NCBI RefSeq assembly: GCF_014652275.1
Contig: NZ_BMYM01000002.1
Span: 434,001 to 498,000, forward strand
Length of the DNA: 64,000 nt
Direction: 5' to 3'
Source of the DNA: Parahalioglobus pacificus
GTDB lineage: Bacteria; Pseudomonadota; Gammaproteobacteria; Pseudomonadales; Halieaceae
Shown here: positions 18,482-29,294 of the stretch, piece after piece
Position numbering within the stretch: position 1 is the first letter of the stretch
Layout of the letters: every line of letters starts with the position of its first letter
Made by a program: the position numbers and the translations under genes
The notes under the pieces: model-generated
What the model saw: the letters and a program-made list of their open reading frames with translations, nothing else
The model's database searches: none
What the model was told of the DNA's origin: nothing

Positions 18482-19216
18482 CTAGCCCGCGATATCACCC
18501 CAGCGGGCCTGGAAGAGCGTGAGTGCTGCAAGTGGCGCGGTTTCTGTGCGCAGTACTCTGGGCCCCAGTTGCAGGGCCTCGAACTGGTAGCTCTGGGCTG
18601 CAGAAATCTCGTCTGCGGTCAGGCCACCCTCAGGGCCGATCAGCAGAGTGACACTGGCGGGAGTGGGGCCGGCGAAAGCATCGGTTGTTCCTGCGCGATG
18701 ATGAAGCACAAAGCGACGCTCTGAGCTGGTGGCCTCCAGCCACGTGCGCAGCGGAGTAATCGTAGCAATCTCCGGCAGGCGGGTGCGCCCGCTCTGCTCA
18801 CAGGCGCTAACGGCAACCTGCTGCCAGTGAGCAATGCGCTTTGCGGCGCGGTCTGCAGGCAGCTTCACCTCAACCCGCTCGGTTATCAGCGGGGTAATCT
18901 TTGAGACGCCCAACTCCGTCGCCTTTTGTACCACCCAGTCCATGCGCTCCCCGCGTGAGATTGCGATGGCAAGTTCAGTGGTGAGCGGTGATTCTACGTC
19001 GCTCAGTCGAGTGCTCCCGACCTGAAGGGTGACGGCGCGTTTATCCACCGACGTAATGGTGGCGCTGTATTCAGACCCCCGGCCATCGAAGATCACAACC
19101 GGGTCGCCAACCTGTTTGCGCAGTACTTTGGCCAGATGTTGGCTGGGGGAGGCATCCAGCACGACCGAGGCTGCTTCAGTGAGCGGGCCTGGTGTGTAGA
19201 TGCGCGGGATTCTCAT
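18482..19216 (-). CDS. rsmE: RsmE, 16S rRNA (uracil1498-N3)-methyltransferase
   Basis: SPOUT-family RNA methyltransferase. The start is placed at ATG 19216 (244 aa, MRIPRIYTPGPL). The frame extends upstream to 19252, but that would overlap metF and is not family-like. An N-terminal PUA-like domain is followed by KATELGVSKITPL and the knot motif LLIGPEGGLTADEI, ending with LGPRVLRTETAPLAAL. It starts 13 bp after metF ends, so it may be the tail of the metK-ahcY-metF unit. Confidence 0.94.
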   Translation of the reverse strand: MRIPRIYTPGPLTEAASVVLDASPSQHLAKVLRKQVGDPVVIFDGRGSEYSATITSVDKRAVTLQVGSTRLSDVESPLTTELAIAISRGERMDWVVQKATELGVSKITPLITERVEVKLPADRAAKRIAHWQQVAVSACEQSGRTRLPEIATITPLRTWLEATSSERRFVLHHRAGTTDAFAGPTPASVTLLIGPEGGLTADEISAAQSYQFEALQLGPRVLRTETAPLAALTLFQARWGDIAG

Positions 19217-19229
19217 GGGCCTGTGCAGT

Positions 19230-20069
19230 TTAGCTGCCCAGGTTGGCAACAATCTGTCGCGTGGGCTCCACCTGGTTCATGGTGTAGAAGTGAATGCCGG
19301 GCGCGCCATTGTCCATTAGGGTCTGGCAAAGCTGGCTGACCACCTCAATACCGAACTTGTTCACGCTCTCTTGGTCATCGCCAAAGCCCTCCAGACGCTG
19401 ACAGATCCAGCGGGGAATTTCGGCACCGCAGTTCTTGGAGAAGCGAGCGAGATTGGCGTAGTTGGTGATGGGCATAATGCCGGCATAGATGGGCTTATCG
19501 ATGCCCGCCGCCAAACAGCGGTCCATGAAGTAGAAATACGATTCCACGTTGTAAAAGTATTGTGTAATGGCATTGTCTGCGCCGGCGTCAAACTTGCCTT
19601 TCAGATAATAAACATCCTTATCGTAGCTCTCTGCCTGAGGGTGAATCTCCGGATAAGCCGCCACCGAAATTGTAAAGTGATCACCAGTGTGTTCACGCAC
19701 AAAGGCTACCAGCTCATTGGCATACACGAGTTGGCCAGAGCCTCCCATGCCCGACGGCAGGTCGCCCCGTAGCGCGACCAGCCGCTTCACGCCGGCATCG
19801 CGATAGCTATTGAGCAGGGCCGCAATAGTGTCGGCCTCATCGCCGCCGAAGCTGAGGTGTGGCGCCACATCGGCGCCACTGTCTTTCAAGCTGTTTACTA
19901 CACCGATAGTGCGTTCGCGAGTCGATCCACCGGCACCATAAGTTACCGAGCTGAACTCGGGGTCCAGCGCCGCCAGGGCGGGTACGGTTTCTGAGAGCAG
20001 CTTATCGACACCCGCCTCTGTTTTCGGCGGGAAGTACTCAAAGCTGATGTGGTCGGTGGTTCGACTCAT
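19230..20069 (-). CDS. metF: MetF, 5,10-methylenetetrahydrofolate reductase
   Basis: Flavoprotein TIM barrel that makes 5-methyl-THF for methionine synthesis. 279 aa. SFEYFPPKTEAG at the N-terminus, the VTYGAGGSTRERT motif, LVALRGDLP, and the ITQYFYNVESYFYFMDRC segment are all characteristic. It is 9 bp downstream of ahcY and closes a methyl-cycle operon with metK and ahcY. Confidence 0.95.
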   Translation of the reverse strand: MSRTTDHISFEYFPPKTEAGVDKLLSETVPALAALDPEFSSVTYGAGGSTRERTIGVVNSLKDSGADVAPHLSFGGDEADTIAALLNSYRDAGVKRLVALRGDLPSGMGGSGQLVYANELVAFVREHTGDHFTISVAAYPEIHPQAESYDKDVYYLKGKFDAGADNAITQYFYNVESYFYFMDRCLAAGIDKPIYAGIMPITNYANLARFSKNCGAEIPRWICQRLEGFGDDQESVNKFGIEVVSQLCQTLMDNGAPGIHFYTMNQVEPTRQIVANLGS

Positions 20070-20078
20070 GACAGGTCC

Positions 20079-21470
20079 TTAGTACTTGTAGGTATCAGGC
20101 TTGAAGGGACCGTCTACAGCGACATTGATGTACTCGGCCTGTTCGCTGGTCAGCTTGGTGAGCACGCCACCAAAGCCTGCAACCATGTGTGCGGCCACTT
20201 CTTCGTCCAGCTTCTTGGGCAGGACCTCAACCGCCAGTGCGGCGGGCTTGAGGGCGTCCTCAAGGCGCGCGAACCCGCGCTCGTACAGATAGATCTGTGC
20301 CAGCACTTGGTTGGCAAATGAGCCGTCCATGATGCGTGAGGGGTGGCCAGTGGCGTTGCCCAGGTTAACCAGACGGCCTTCCGAGAGCAGCAGCAGGTGA
20401 TCATTACTGGCCTGGTCGCGGTATACCTTGTGTACCTGGGGCTTCACTTCTTCCCACTCCCAGTTGCGGCGCATGTAAGCCGTGTCGATCTCATTGTCGA
20501 AGTGGCCGATGTTGCACACCACAGCACCGCTCTTCAGTGCCTTCAGCATGTGCTCATCGCAGACGTTGTAGTTGCCAGTTGTGGTCACAATCAGGTCGGT
20601 GTTTTGCAGCAGTGCGTGGTCGATGGTGCCACCTTTGCCGTCGTTGACCCCGTCGATGTAGGGTGAAACGACCTCAAAGCCGTCCATACAGGCCTGCATC
20701 GCGCAGATAGGGTCGACCTCAGTAACGCGGACAATCATGCCTTCCTGTGACAGCGATTGGGCCGAGCCTTTGCCCACATCGCCGTAGCCAATCACCAGCG
20801 CTTTTTTGCCGGCGAGGAGGTGGTCCAGGCCTCGCTTGATGGCGTCATTGAGACTGTGTCGGCAGCCGTACTTGTTGTCGTTCTTGGACTTGGTGACAGA
20901 GTCGTTCACATTCACCGCGGGCACTTTCAACGTGCCTTTTTCCAGCATTTCCTGCAGACGGTGTACGCCGGTCGTGGTTTCTTCGGTGATACCGTGGATG
21001 CTGTCCAGCATGTCGGGATACTGGTCATGCAGCATGGCAGTCAGGTCGCCGCCGTCGTCCAGCACCATGTTGGCGTCCCAGGGCTTGCCATCTTTGAGGA
21101 TGGTCTGCTCGATGCACCACTCGTACTCTTCCTCGGTTTCGCCTTTCCAGGCGAAGACAGGGACACCCGCGGCAGCGATGGCCGCAGCAGCGTGATCCTG
21201 GGTGGAGAAAATGTTACAGGAGGACCAGCGGACCTCGGCGCCCAGCTGTACCAGTGTTTCAATCAGCACGCCGGTCTGGATGGTCATGTGGATACAACCC
21301 AGGATCTTGGCGTCAGCCAGCGGCTTGCTGTCGCTGTACTTGGCGCGCAGCGCCATCAGCGCGGGCATTTCGCCCTCGGCGATGTCCAACTCACGGCGGC
21401 CCCACTCGGCCAGGTTAATGTCAGCGACTTTGTAGTCGGTGCTGTTCACGATGTGTTCTGCAGTGCTCAT
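20079..21470 (-). CDS. ahcY: AhcY, S-adenosylhomocysteine hydrolase
   Basis: NAD-dependent enzyme that splits SAH to adenosine and homocysteine, relieving product inhibition of methyltransferases. 463 aa. Visible: [17 protein letters not shown], the NAD-binding [15 protein letters not shown], and the C-terminal [10 protein letters not shown] (family K-x-D-x-Y-R/K-Y ending). It has a GAGGA ribosome-binding site. The 97-bp leader after metK shows no SAH-riboswitch consensus. Confidence 0.97.
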   Translation of the reverse strand: MSTAEHIVNSTDYKVADINLAEWGRRELDIAEGEMPALMALRAKYSDSKPLADAKILGCIHMTIQTGVLIETLVQLGAEVRWSSCNIFSTQDHAAAAIAAAGVPVFAWKGETEEEYEWCIEQTILKDGKPWDANMVLDDGGDLTAMLHDQYPDMLDSIHGITEETTTGVHRLQEMLEKGTLKVPAVNVNDSVTKSKNDNKYGCRHSLNDAIKRGLDHLLAGKKALVIGYGDVGKGSAQSLSQEGMIVRVTEVDPICAMQACMDGFEVVSPYIDGVNDGKGGTIDHALLQNTDLIVTTTGNYNVCDEHMLKALKSGAVVCNIGHFDNEIDTAYMRRNWEWEEVKPQVHKVYRDQASNDHLLLLSEGRLVNLGNATGHPSRIMDGSFANQVLAQIYLYERGFARLEDALKPAALAVEVLPKKLDEEVAAHMVAGFGGVLTKLTSEQAEYINVAVDGPFKPDTYKY

Positions 21471-21567
21471 GGTGTTTTCCTCGGTAGTTCTGCAACTACG
21501 CTATTGAGAGATTCGAAATTGATTCGTCCGCAACAGTAGCGGAATTTTTTCCCGGTGCCCGCGACGC

Positions 21568-22731
21568 TTACCGCGCCGCTTTCAGGGCCTCGGCTTTGTC
21601 AGTGTGTTCCCATGTAAAGTCCGCGTCCTCGCGACCGAAGTGGCCGTAGGCTGCGGTTTTGCGGTAGATCGGGCGCTTCAGATCCAGCATTTCGATCAGG
21701 CCCTTGGGGCGCAGGTCAAAGTGCTCGCGCACCAGCTCTGAAATACGGGCATCGTCAATCTTGCCGGTACCAAACGTATTAATGGCGATGGACGTGGGCT
21801 CAGCCACACCGATGGCATAGGAGACCTGGATTTCGCAGCGGTCCGCCAATCCGGCCGCAACCACGTTCTTTGCAACGTAGCGGCCTGCATAAGCGGCCGA
21901 GCGGTCTACCTTGGAAGGATCTTTGCCAGAGAACGCACCGCCACCGTGGCGTGCCGCACCGCCGTAGGTATCAACGATGATCTTGCGTCCTGTGAGGCCG
22001 CAGTCGCCGACAGGTCCGCCAATAATGAACTGGCCGGTGGGGTTGATGTGGTACTTGGTGCCGCTGTGCAGCCACTGCGCGGGCAGTACATCCTTGATGA
22101 CCTGCTCCAGGATCGCGTTGTGAATCTCTTCCTGAGTAACGTCTTCGTCGTGCTGGGTCGACAGTACAACGGCGTCAACCGCCACAGGCTTGCCGTCGTC
22201 GTCATAGCGCAGGGTCACCTGGCTCTTGGCATCCGGACGCAGCCAGGGCAGGGCGCCGCTCTTGCGCAGCTCTGCCTGCTTTTCGACCAGGCGGTGTGAG
22301 TAATAGATGGGTGCAGGCATTAACACGTCGGTTTCATTGGTGGCGTAGCCGAACATGAGGCCCTGGTCACCGGCGCCCTGTTCTTTGTGCGCCCCTTCGC
22401 CTTCGTTAACACCCATGGCGATGTCCTGGGACTGTTGGCCGATGGCGTTTAACACGGCGCAAGAGGCGCCGTCGAAGCCAACACGCGAGCTGTTGTAGCC
22501 GATATCGTTAACGACATCGCGCACCACGTTCTCAAGATCGACATAGGTGCTTGTGGTGACCTCACCAGCCACCACAACCATGCCTGTTTTGACCATGGTT
22601 TCTACCGCGACCCGCGCGTCTTTGTCGTCCTTGATGATGGCGTCGAGGATCGCGTCTGAGATCTGGTCTGCCATTTTGTCGGGGTGGCCTTCCGAGACTG
22701 ACTCGGAGGTAAACAGGGAATATTCACTCAT
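21568..22731 (-). CDS. metK: MetK, S-adenosylmethionine synthetase
   Basis: Makes SAM from methionine and ATP. The start is ATG 22731 (387 aa, [11 protein letters not shown]); a longer frame to 22926 would run into the upstream regulator gene. Family motifs [21 protein letters not shown] and [19 protein letters not shown] are present. It begins 20 bp after the ArsR/methyltransferase gene, so regulator, metK, ahcY and metF probably share one transcript. Confidence 0.97.
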   Translation of the reverse strand: MSEYSLFTSESVSEGHPDKMADQISDAILDAIIKDDKDARVAVETMVKTGMVVVAGEVTTSTYVDLENVVRDVVNDIGYNSSRVGFDGASCAVLNAIGQQSQDIAMGVNEGEGAHKEQGAGDQGLMFGYATNETDVLMPAPIYYSHRLVEKQAELRKSGALPWLRPDAKSQVTLRYDDDGKPVAVDAVVLSTQHDEDVTQEEIHNAILEQVIKDVLPAQWLHSGTKYHINPTGQFIIGGPVGDCGLTGRKIIVDTYGGAARHGGGAFSGKDPSKVDRSAAYAGRYVAKNVVAAGLADRCEIQVSYAIGVAEPTSIAINTFGTGKIDDARISELVREHFDLRPKGLIEMLDLKRPIYRKTAAYGHFGREDADFTWEHTDKAEALKAAR

Positions 22732-22751
22732 AGTTGTTTCCTGATATGTCG

Positions 22752-23747
22752 TTATTGGTGGCCAAAGAGGCGCACCTGTACTTTGAATCCATTGCGCTGT
22801 GCCAGGTATACGCTGGCGATGTCGGTGAGGCCCACCCGGCCCGCCCACTTGGCGAGATCCTCGGGCGCAAAGCCCAACCAGAGATCGCCGCAATTCTCCC
22901 TTGCCCAGGCCTGGTCGTGGCTGCACAAGTCTGTAATCACCACCACACCGCCCGGGTTCAGGCAGCCGGCTATGTCGCGCAGCACCGCCGCAGGGTCAGG
23001 CGTGTGGTGCAGAACCATGTTGGCCACGATGCAATCTGCCTTCACGGCTTGGAGGTCGCTATGACCTGTATCGCCGTGAATGAAGCGCACATTGGTAAGG
23101 CCGCGATCGTTCGCTCGTGCGCGAGCGGTTTCCAGCATCGCTGCGGCATTATCCAGCGCAATCACCCGCGCAAATCCTGGGCTGAGCACGTCGAGGAAGG
23201 CGCCATCTCCGGGCCCCACCTCTAGCACGCTTTCCCGCTTGGCCAGAGGCGCGTCCTGAATAACCTGCGCGACAGTGTCAGCATACTGTTCGGAGCTGGC
23301 TATCAGGTCCTGCTGTTCCCGAAACTTGTCGGCGTTGTTCCTGAAAAAGTCCTGGGAGTTCGCGGCACGGCGCTGCTGCAGGGCGGCCATCCGATTGACG
23401 AGTTCGTCGGGCAGAACGATCGCATCTACGGCAGTGAACAGACTGTCCTGCAATCCCTGAAGTTCTGGCCGTTGTCCCAGTTCCGCGCGTGAGTAGAAAA
23501 TGGAGTTCCCCTCTCGGCGAGTCGCCACCAGCCCTGCAGCAGCCAGCACCTTGAGGTGGTGGCTGAGTGCCGGTTGGCGGATGGCGAACAGCTCACACAA
23601 CTCCGATACGCCAAAGGAGTCGCCGCGCAACACCCGCAGCACCTGCAGTCGCAGGCTGTCTGCGCTGGCCTTGCACAGGCTGACCAGGGAGTCCAGCGAC
23701 TCGGTGGCCATAGCGTCTGGCTGTTCGTTGATGGCGGAGGCAAGCAT
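22752..23747 (-). CDS. ArsR-family regulator fused to a SAM methyltransferase domain (SahR-like)
   Basis: 331-aa two-domain protein. An ArsR winged helix ([23 protein letters not shown], then [17 protein letters not shown] and the wing RREGNSIFY) is followed by a class I methyltransferase domain with motif [13 protein letters not shown] and the VLHHTPDP segment. ATG 23747 is preferred. A TTG further up lies inside the palindromic operator, and ATG 23711 is also possible. Placement before metK-ahcY-metF matches the SahR type of SAM-cycle regulator, in which SAH is the known signal. The ligand here is inferred. Confidence 0.85.
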   Translation of the reverse strand: MLASAINEQPDAMATESLDSLVSLCKASADSLRLQVLRVLRGDSFGVSELCELFAIRQPALSHHLKVLAAAGLVATRREGNSIFYSRAELGQRPELQGLQDSLFTAVDAIVLPDELVNRMAALQQRRAANSQDFFRNNADKFREQQDLIASSEQYADTVAQVIQDAPLAKRESVLEVGPGDGAFLDVLSPGFARVIALDNAAAMLETARARANDRGLTNVRFIHGDTGHSDLQAVKADCIVANMVLHHTPDPAAVLRDIAGCLNPGGVVVITDLCSHDQAWARENCGDLWLGFAPEDLAKWAGRVGLTDIASVYLAQRNGFKVQVRLFGHQ

Positions 23748-23770
23748 GGGCGCGGAGTGTAGCAGCGATA

Positions 23771-23804
23771 GCAAGCTATATCAAAATATTTTGATATAGC
23801 TTGC
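23771..23804. promoter_or_regulatory. 34-bp perfect palindrome, probable operator of the SAM-cycle regulator
   Basis: Each half reads GCAAGCTATATCAAAAT outward to the centre (23787/23788) with no mismatch. The AT-rich core ATCAAAATATTTTGAT is of the type bound by dimeric ArsR proteins. It lies 23 bp upstream of the regulator ATG, on the divergent border with transketolase (start 23925), so the bound protein could repress regulator-metK-ahcY-metF and perhaps affect tkt. Confidence 0.8.
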
Positions 23805-23924
23805 ATGAGCTCTTTTCCCGGCTGATAGCGCGACTTTCATTGCCCAAAGGCCCAGTTTCCGCGAAAATAGCGGCCCTCAAATTCCCGTGCATACCGCATT
23901 CCTTTACCGACCCTGGAGATCGTA

Positions 23925-25922
23925 ATGTCTTCGCGCACCAATCTTGCCAACGCTATTCGCGCCCTCGCTATGGATGCGGTTCAACAAGCCAACAGTGGTC
24001 ACCCCGGTGCACCCATGGGGATGGCGGATATCGCCGAGGTGCTGTGGAACGATTTCCTGAGCCATAACCCCGCTAACCCGGAATGGGCCAACCGAGATCG
24101 CTTCGTGTTGTCCAATGGTCACGGGTCAATGCTGATTTACTCGCTGCTGCACCTGAGTGGCTATGACCTCCCCATGGAAGAGCTGAAAAATTTCCGTCAG
24201 CTGCACAGCAAGACGCCTGGACACCCGGAATACGGTTATGCGCCGGGCGTTGAGACCACCACTGGCCCGCTGGGTCAGGGCATTACCAATGCCGTGGGTA
24301 TGGCCATTGCCGAGAAAGCGCTGGCAGCACAGTTCAATCGCCCCGATTTTGATGTGATAGACCACTTCACCTGGGTATTCCTGGGGGATGGTTGCCTGAT
24401 GGAAGGTATATCCCATGAGGCTTGCTCGCTGGCGGGCACATTGGGCCTGGGCAAGCTGGTTGCCTTTTACGATGACAACGGCATCTCCATCGATGGCGAG
24501 GTCGAGGGCTGGTTTACCGATGATACGCCCGCGCGGTTTGACAGTTATGGCTGGCAAGTCATCGCCGACGTGGACGGCCATGATGCCGAGCAAGTAAAGG
24601 CCGCGATTGAAGCCGCACGCGCCGACGCTGATCGTCCCACACTGATTTGTTGTAAAACCGTGATCGGCAAGGGCTCGCCTGGCAAACAGGGAACCGAGTC
24701 ATGTCATGGCGCCCCTCTGGGTGCCGATGAAATCGTCGCGACGCGCGAAGCGATTGGTTGGGCGCACCCGGCCTTTGAGATTCCCGCAGATGTGTATGCG
24801 GGATGGGATGCTCGTGAAACCGGTGCCCAGCGTGAAACTGCCTGGGATGCGAAAATGGCTGCCTATGCACAGGCCCATCCGGAGATGGCCAGTGAGCTTC
24901 AGCGCCGACTGGCCGGGGAGTTGCCCGAGGGCTTCAGTGCAGCTGCCGATGCATATATCGCCCAGTGTCAGGCGGATGGCCAGACCATTGCCTCGCGCAA
25001 GGCTTCACAGAACACCTTGAACGCCTTTGGCCCCCTGCTGCCAGAGTTTTTGGGCGGGTCTGCAGACCTTGCCGGCTCCAACCTCACCCTATGGAGCGAT
25101 GCCAAAGGTGTGACCAGTGGCGACGCCGCGGGTAACTACATTTACTACGGTGTTCGCGAGTTCGGCATGTCCGCCATCATGAACGGTATTGCCCTGCACG
25201 GCGGATTTATTCCCTACGGCGCAACTTTCCTGATCTTCATGGAGTATGCGCGCAATGCTGTGCGTATGGCTGCCTTGATGAAGCAGCGCGTGATCTTCGT
25301 GTACACCCACGACTCCATTGGGCTAGGCGAAGATGGCCCTACCCACCAGCCTGTCGAACAGCTGACCGCGTTGCGCGCAACGCCGGGCATGCACACCTGG
25401 CGACCCTGTGATGCGGTAGAGTCCGCAGTCTGCTGGAAGTCGGCAGTCGAGCGCCGCGACGGCCCCAGTTCGCTGGTGTTTTCTCGTCAGGGCCTGCCTC
25501 ACCAGGTGCGCAGCGAGGAGCAGGTTGCAGCCATTGGGCGCGGTGCCTACGTACTGCATGAACCTGCCAGCCAACCTGAGGCAGTGCTGATTGCGACCGG
25601 TTCGGAGGTGTCTCTGGCCATGGTAGCAGCAGAGCAGCTTGGTCAGGCGGGCAAGGCGGTGCGCGTCGTGTCCATGCCCTGTGCCGAGGTATTCGAGCAA
25701 CAGGATGCCGCCTACCGCGAGTCCGTGCTCCCCTCAGACCTATTGGCACGGGTGGCTGTGGAAGCGGCGCACGCCGACTACTGGTACAAGTACGTCGGTC
25801 TTGATGGGCGCGTTGTCGGCATGACCAGTTTCGGTGAATCTGCACCCGCGGGTGACTTGATGAAGACCTTCGGCTTCACGGTAGAGAACGTTGTTGCTGC
25901 CGTGGAAGACGTGCTGCTGTAG
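23925..25922 (+). CDS. tkt: Transketolase
   Basis: Thiamine diphosphate enzyme of the pentose phosphate pathway. 665 aa, full length. The N-terminal [19 protein letters not shown], the ThDP-binding [13 protein letters not shown] with the following DDN, and the central [19 protein letters not shown] are all visible, as is the [16 protein letters not shown] loop. GGAG precedes the ATG. It heads tkt-epd-pgk-fba, the pseudomonad order. Confidence 0.97.
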   Translation: MSSRTNLANAIRALAMDAVQQANSGHPGAPMGMADIAEVLWNDFLSHNPANPEWANRDRFVLSNGHGSMLIYSLLHLSGYDLPMEELKNFRQLHSKTPGHPEYGYAPGVETTTGPLGQGITNAVGMAIAEKALAAQFNRPDFDVIDHFTWVFLGDGCLMEGISHEACSLAGTLGLGKLVAFYDDNGISIDGEVEGWFTDDTPARFDSYGWQVIADVDGHDAEQVKAAIEAARADADRPTLICCKTVIGKGSPGKQGTESCHGAPLGADEIVATREAIGWAHPAFEIPADVYAGWDARETGAQRETAWDAKMAAYAQAHPEMASELQRRLAGELPEGFSAAADAYIAQCQADGQTIASRKASQNTLNAFGPLLPEFLGGSADLAGSNLTLWSDAKGVTSGDAAGNYIYYGVREFGMSAIMNGIALHGGFIPYGATFLIFMEYARNAVRMAALMKQRVIFVYTHDSIGLGEDGPTHQPVEQLTALRATPGMHTWRPCDAVESAVCWKSAVERRDGPSSLVFSRQGLPHQVRSEEQVAAIGRGAYVLHEPASQPEAVLIATGSEVSLAMVAAEQLGQAGKAVRVVSMPCAEVFEQQDAAYRESVLPSDLLARVAVEAAHADYWYKYVGLDGRVVGMTSFGESAPAGDLMKTFGFTVENVVAAVEDVLL

Positions 25923-25930
25923 GACTGCCG

Positions 25931-26950
25931 GTGCAGCGTCTGGCAATCAATGGCTATGGCCGTATTGGCCGCAGCGTGCTGCGAGCGCTGTGCGAGAGCG
26001 CGCACCGCGCCAGCATGCAGGTGGTTGCCATCAATGAGCTGGCCGATGCCGGGACAGTGCTGCATCTGAGTAAATATGACTCGACCCATGGCCGGTTTCC
26101 CGTGCCGTTGGAAGGGGATGCAGACAGTCTCACCATAGACGGTGAGCGCGTTGCATTGTTGCGCCAACCGGCATTGGCCGAGCTGCCCTGGGCTGATCTG
26201 GGTGTGGATACTGTGCTGGAGTGCACGGGTGCGTTTAGCGACCGTACGGCGGTGCAACCGCATCTGGACCGTGGTGCCAAACGCGTGCTGTTTTCCCAAC
26301 CTGCAACGCAGGATGTTGATGCGACTGTCGTGTTTGGCGTGAATCACCAGGCGCTGGACGCAGCCCACACTATCGTTAGCAATGCATCCTGCACCACCAA
26401 TGGCATTGTGCCGGTGATCCGCGCCCTGGATGATGAAATTGGTATCGAGCATGGGACCATTACCACCATTCACTCGGCGATGAATGATCAGCCTGTGCTG
26501 GACGCCTACCACCATACGGACCTGCGCAAGACCCGCGCGGCTTCACAGTCGATTATCCCGGTGGATACCGCGCTGGCCAAAGGTGTCGAACGGATACTGC
26601 CGCATTTGGCGGGGCGTTTTACAGCGCAGGCACTGCGAGTACCCACCCTGAATGTCTCCGCCATGGATTTGACGGTACAGGTGAGCAAAGACGTTGACGT
26701 GACCACGGTGAACCGCGTATTGGCTCATGCGGCCAGTGCGCGCTTTGACGGGGTGCTGGGCTATACAGAAGAGCCATTGGCCTCCTGTGATTTTAATCAC
26801 GACCCGCGCTCCAGCATTATCGACGCCAGCCAGACACGGGTCAGTGGCGCGCGATTGGTGAAGGTGCTGACCTGGTTTGATAACGAATGGGGCTACGCCA
26901 ACCGTATGCTGGATGTGGCCCGATACTGGGGGTCGCTGGACCCCGCCTGA
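25931..26950 (+). CDS. epd: Erythrose-4-phosphate dehydrogenase (Epd; GapA family)
   Basis: 339-aa NAD-dependent dehydrogenase of the GapA superfamily. [15 protein letters not shown] starts the Rossmann fold, and the catalytic Cys is in SNASCTTN. Epd-like features include [23 protein letters not shown], and [11 protein letters not shown]. Epd makes 4-phosphoerythronate for PLP synthesis, although GAPDH activity cannot be excluded from sequence alone. The GTG start lies 8 bp after tkt. Confidence 0.85.
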   Translation: MQRLAINGYGRIGRSVLRALCESAHRASMQVVAINELADAGTVLHLSKYDSTHGRFPVPLEGDADSLTIDGERVALLRQPALAELPWADLGVDTVLECTGAFSDRTAVQPHLDRGAKRVLFSQPATQDVDATVVFGVNHQALDAAHTIVSNASCTTNGIVPVIRALDDEIGIEHGTITTIHSAMNDQPVLDAYHHTDLRKTRAASQSIIPVDTALAKGVERILPHLAGRFTAQALRVPTLNVSAMDLTVQVSKDVDVTTVNRVLAHAASARFDGVLGYTEEPLASCDFNHDPRSSIIDASQTRVSGARLVKVLTWFDNEWGYANRMLDVARYWGSLDPA

Positions 26951-27005
26951 GGACGAAATCACCCGCAGTTCGAGGCGGGCGAGCGTGTAAAAAGAAGGAA
27001 GAGCC

Positions 27006-28178
27006 ATGAGCCTGGCAGTGACGTTAATGAATGATCTGGACTTGGGCGGTCAGCGGGTGTTGATCCGTGAGGACCTCAATGTGCCGGTGAAGGATGGCGC
27101 GGTTACCAGCGATGCGCGCATTAGAGCGGCTCTCCCGACTATTAAGGCCGCTGTTGAGGCCGGCGCGAAAGTGATTCTGATGTCTCATCTGGGCAGGCCT
27201 ACCGAGGGTGAGTATGACGCCCAGTACTCTCTGGCGCCCGTTGCTGAACACCTCACCGAACTACTTGGCCAGCGTGTAATCCTGGTGCAGGACTGGCGAC
27301 TGGGGGTGGAGCTCAACGACGGTGAAGTGGCCCTGCTGGAAAACGTGCGCTTCAATCCGGGCGAAAAAGCCGATGACGATGAGCTGTCGAAAGCCTACGC
27401 CGGTTTGTGCGACATCTTTGTCATGGACGCGTTTGGCACTGCCCATAGAGCGCAGGCGTCTACGCATGGGGTGGCTAAATATGCCCCGGTTGCCTGTGCC
27501 GGGCCTCTGCTGGCAGGTGAACTCAATGCGCTGGAAACGGCGCTGCGTGAGCCGGCCAGGCCCATGGTCGCCATCGTGGGCGGCTCCAAGGTGTCTACCA
27601 AGCTGACCGTGCTGGATAGCCTGTCGCAAAAGGTCGATCAACTGGTTGTGGGCGGCGGTATTGCCAACACGTTTTTAGCGGCGGCGGGACACCCGGTCGG
27701 CAACTCCTTGTGTGAACATGACCTGATCCCCGAGGCCAGTCGACTGGCGTCGGAAACTGCGATTCCGCTGCCCACTGACGTGGTGACGGGCAAGGCGTTT
27801 GCCGAAGATGCTGAGGCTAGCTTGAAAGCCGCGGCAGATGTTGCGCCGGACGACATGATTTTTGATATTGGCCCAGAATCCGCTGCTGCCATTGCAGAGA
27901 TTCTGGCCAACGCGGGAACCATTTTGTGGAATGGTCCGGTCGGCGTATTCGAATTCGACCAGTTCGGCGCCGGCACCGAGGCGCTGGCGCAGGCAATCGC
28001 AGCCAGCCCGGCCTTTTCCCTGGCCGGTGGGGGTGACACGCTGGCCGCCATTGATAAATTTGGCATCGCAGACAAGGTGTCCTATATCTCCACCGGGGGT
28101 GGGGCCTTTCTCGAATATGTAGAGGGCAAAACACTGCCCGCCGTTGCCATTCTTGAACAGCGGGCCAGCGAGGCCTAG
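27006..28178 (+). CDS. pgk: Phosphoglycerate kinase
   Basis: Reversible transfer of phosphate between 1,3-bisphosphoglycerate and ADP. 390 aa. The N-terminal [22 protein letters not shown], the [14 protein letters not shown] segment and the C-terminal nucleotide-binding NGPVGVFE and [12 protein letters not shown] are diagnostic. AAGGAAG precedes the ATG. The 55-bp gap from epd contains a short GC hairpin. Confidence 0.97.
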   Translation: MSLAVTLMNDLDLGGQRVLIREDLNVPVKDGAVTSDARIRAALPTIKAAVEAGAKVILMSHLGRPTEGEYDAQYSLAPVAEHLTELLGQRVILVQDWRLGVELNDGEVALLENVRFNPGEKADDDELSKAYAGLCDIFVMDAFGTAHRAQASTHGVAKYAPVACAGPLLAGELNALETALREPARPMVAIVGGSKVSTKLTVLDSLSQKVDQLVVGGGIANTFLAAAGHPVGNSLCEHDLIPEASRLASETAIPLPTDVVTGKAFAEDAEASLKAAADVAPDDMIFDIGPESAAAIAEILANAGTILWNGPVGVFEFDQFGAGTEALAQAIAASPAFSLAGGGDTLAAIDKFGIADKVSYISTGGGAFLEYVEGKTLPAVAILEQRASEA

Positions 28179-28221
28179 CCGGCCAACCTGACCCTGATAT
28201 TTACCGCTTAAGGAGCTAGAC

Positions 28222-29286
28222 ATGGCACTCATCAGCCTACGTCAACTACTGGACCACGCCGCGGAGCATGACTACGGCGTGCCCGCTTTCAACGTCAACA
28301 ACCTGGAGCAGACCCGCGCCATTATGGAAGCGGCGGACGCCACTGATTCACCGGTGATCATGCAGGCCTCTGCGGGCGCCCGGAAGTACGCGGGAGCCCC
28401 GTTCCTGCGGGCGCTGATGGAAGCTGCCATGACTGAGTTCCCGCACGTCCCCGTGGTGGTGCACCAGGACCACGGCACCTCGCCTGCGGTTTGTCAGCGC
28501 TCCATCCAGCTGGGCTTTAGTTCAGTGATGATGGACGGTTCCCTCGGTGAAGACGGGAAAACCCCCATGGATTTCGACTACAACGTGTCGGTGACGCGTC
28601 AGGCGGTTGGTATGGCTCATGCCTGTGGCGTATCTGTCGAGGGTGAGCTTGGCTGTCTGGGCTCGCTGGAAACCGGCGAGGCGGGCGAAGAAGATGGCAT
28701 TGGTGCCGTTGGCAAACTCAGCCACGACCAGTTGCTCACCGACCCGGAAGAAGCCGCAGAGTTTGTGAAAGCCACGGGCGTGGATGCCCTGGCCATCGCC
28801 TGCGGCACCAGCCACGGGGCTTACAAGTTTTCCAGGCCGCCAACGGGAGACATCCTGGCCATTGACCGCATCAAGGAGATTCACGCCCGCATTCCCAACA
28901 CCCACCTGGTGATGCATGGCTCTTCGTCGGTGCCACAGGATTGGTTGGCGGTGATCAATGAGTTTGGCGGAGAAATTCCCGAAACCTACGGTGTGCCCGT
29001 TGAGCAGATTCAGGAGGGGATCGCCCACGGTGTGCGCAAGGTGAACATCGATACCGACCTGCGACTGGCCTCAACCGGTGCCGTGCGTCGCTTTTTGGCC
29101 GAGAACCCTGCGGAGTTTGACCCCCGTAAGTTCCTCGCCAAAACCACCACGGCCATGCGCGACATCTGCGTGGCCCGCTACGAAGCCTTCAACACAGCCG
29201 GCAAGGCCTCCAGCATCCGGGTTAAGTCGCTGGATGCCATGCACATCGCCTATGAAGCAGGTGAGCTGACCCCGGCGGTTAACTGA
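28222..29286 (+). CDS. fba: Fructose-bisphosphate aldolase, class II
   Basis: Zinc-dependent class II aldolase of the long (Calvin-cycle subtype) form, 354 aa. [26 protein letters not shown] at the start; the zinc ligands lie in HQDHG and the later HGSSSVPQ motif; [11 protein letters not shown] is near the C-terminus. AAGGAG precedes the ATG. It ends 8 bp before the convergent MarC stop, with a strong hairpin just beyond. No pyruvate kinase gene lies between pgk and fba. Confidence 0.96.
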   Translation: MALISLRQLLDHAAEHDYGVPAFNVNNLEQTRAIMEAADATDSPVIMQASAGARKYAGAPFLRALMEAAMTEFPHVPVVVHQDHGTSPAVCQRSIQLGFSSVMMDGSLGEDGKTPMDFDYNVSVTRQAVGMAHACGVSVEGELGCLGSLETGEAGEEDGIGAVGKLSHDQLLTDPEEAAEFVKATGVDALAIACGTSHGAYKFSRPPTGDILAIDRIKEIHARIPNTHLVMHGSSSVPQDWLAVINEFGGEIPETYGVPVEQIQEGIAHGVRKVNIDTDLRLASTGAVRRFLAENPAEFDPRKFLAKTTTAMRDICVARYEAFNTAGKASSIRVKSLDAMHIAYEAGELTPAVN

Positions 29287-29294
29287 GCGGCAGC

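Noticed and set aside
21471-21567. SAH riboswitch before ahcY
   Set aside because: Read on the minus strand, the 97-nt leader lacks the conserved SAH-aptamer segments; only a ribosome-binding site is recognisable.
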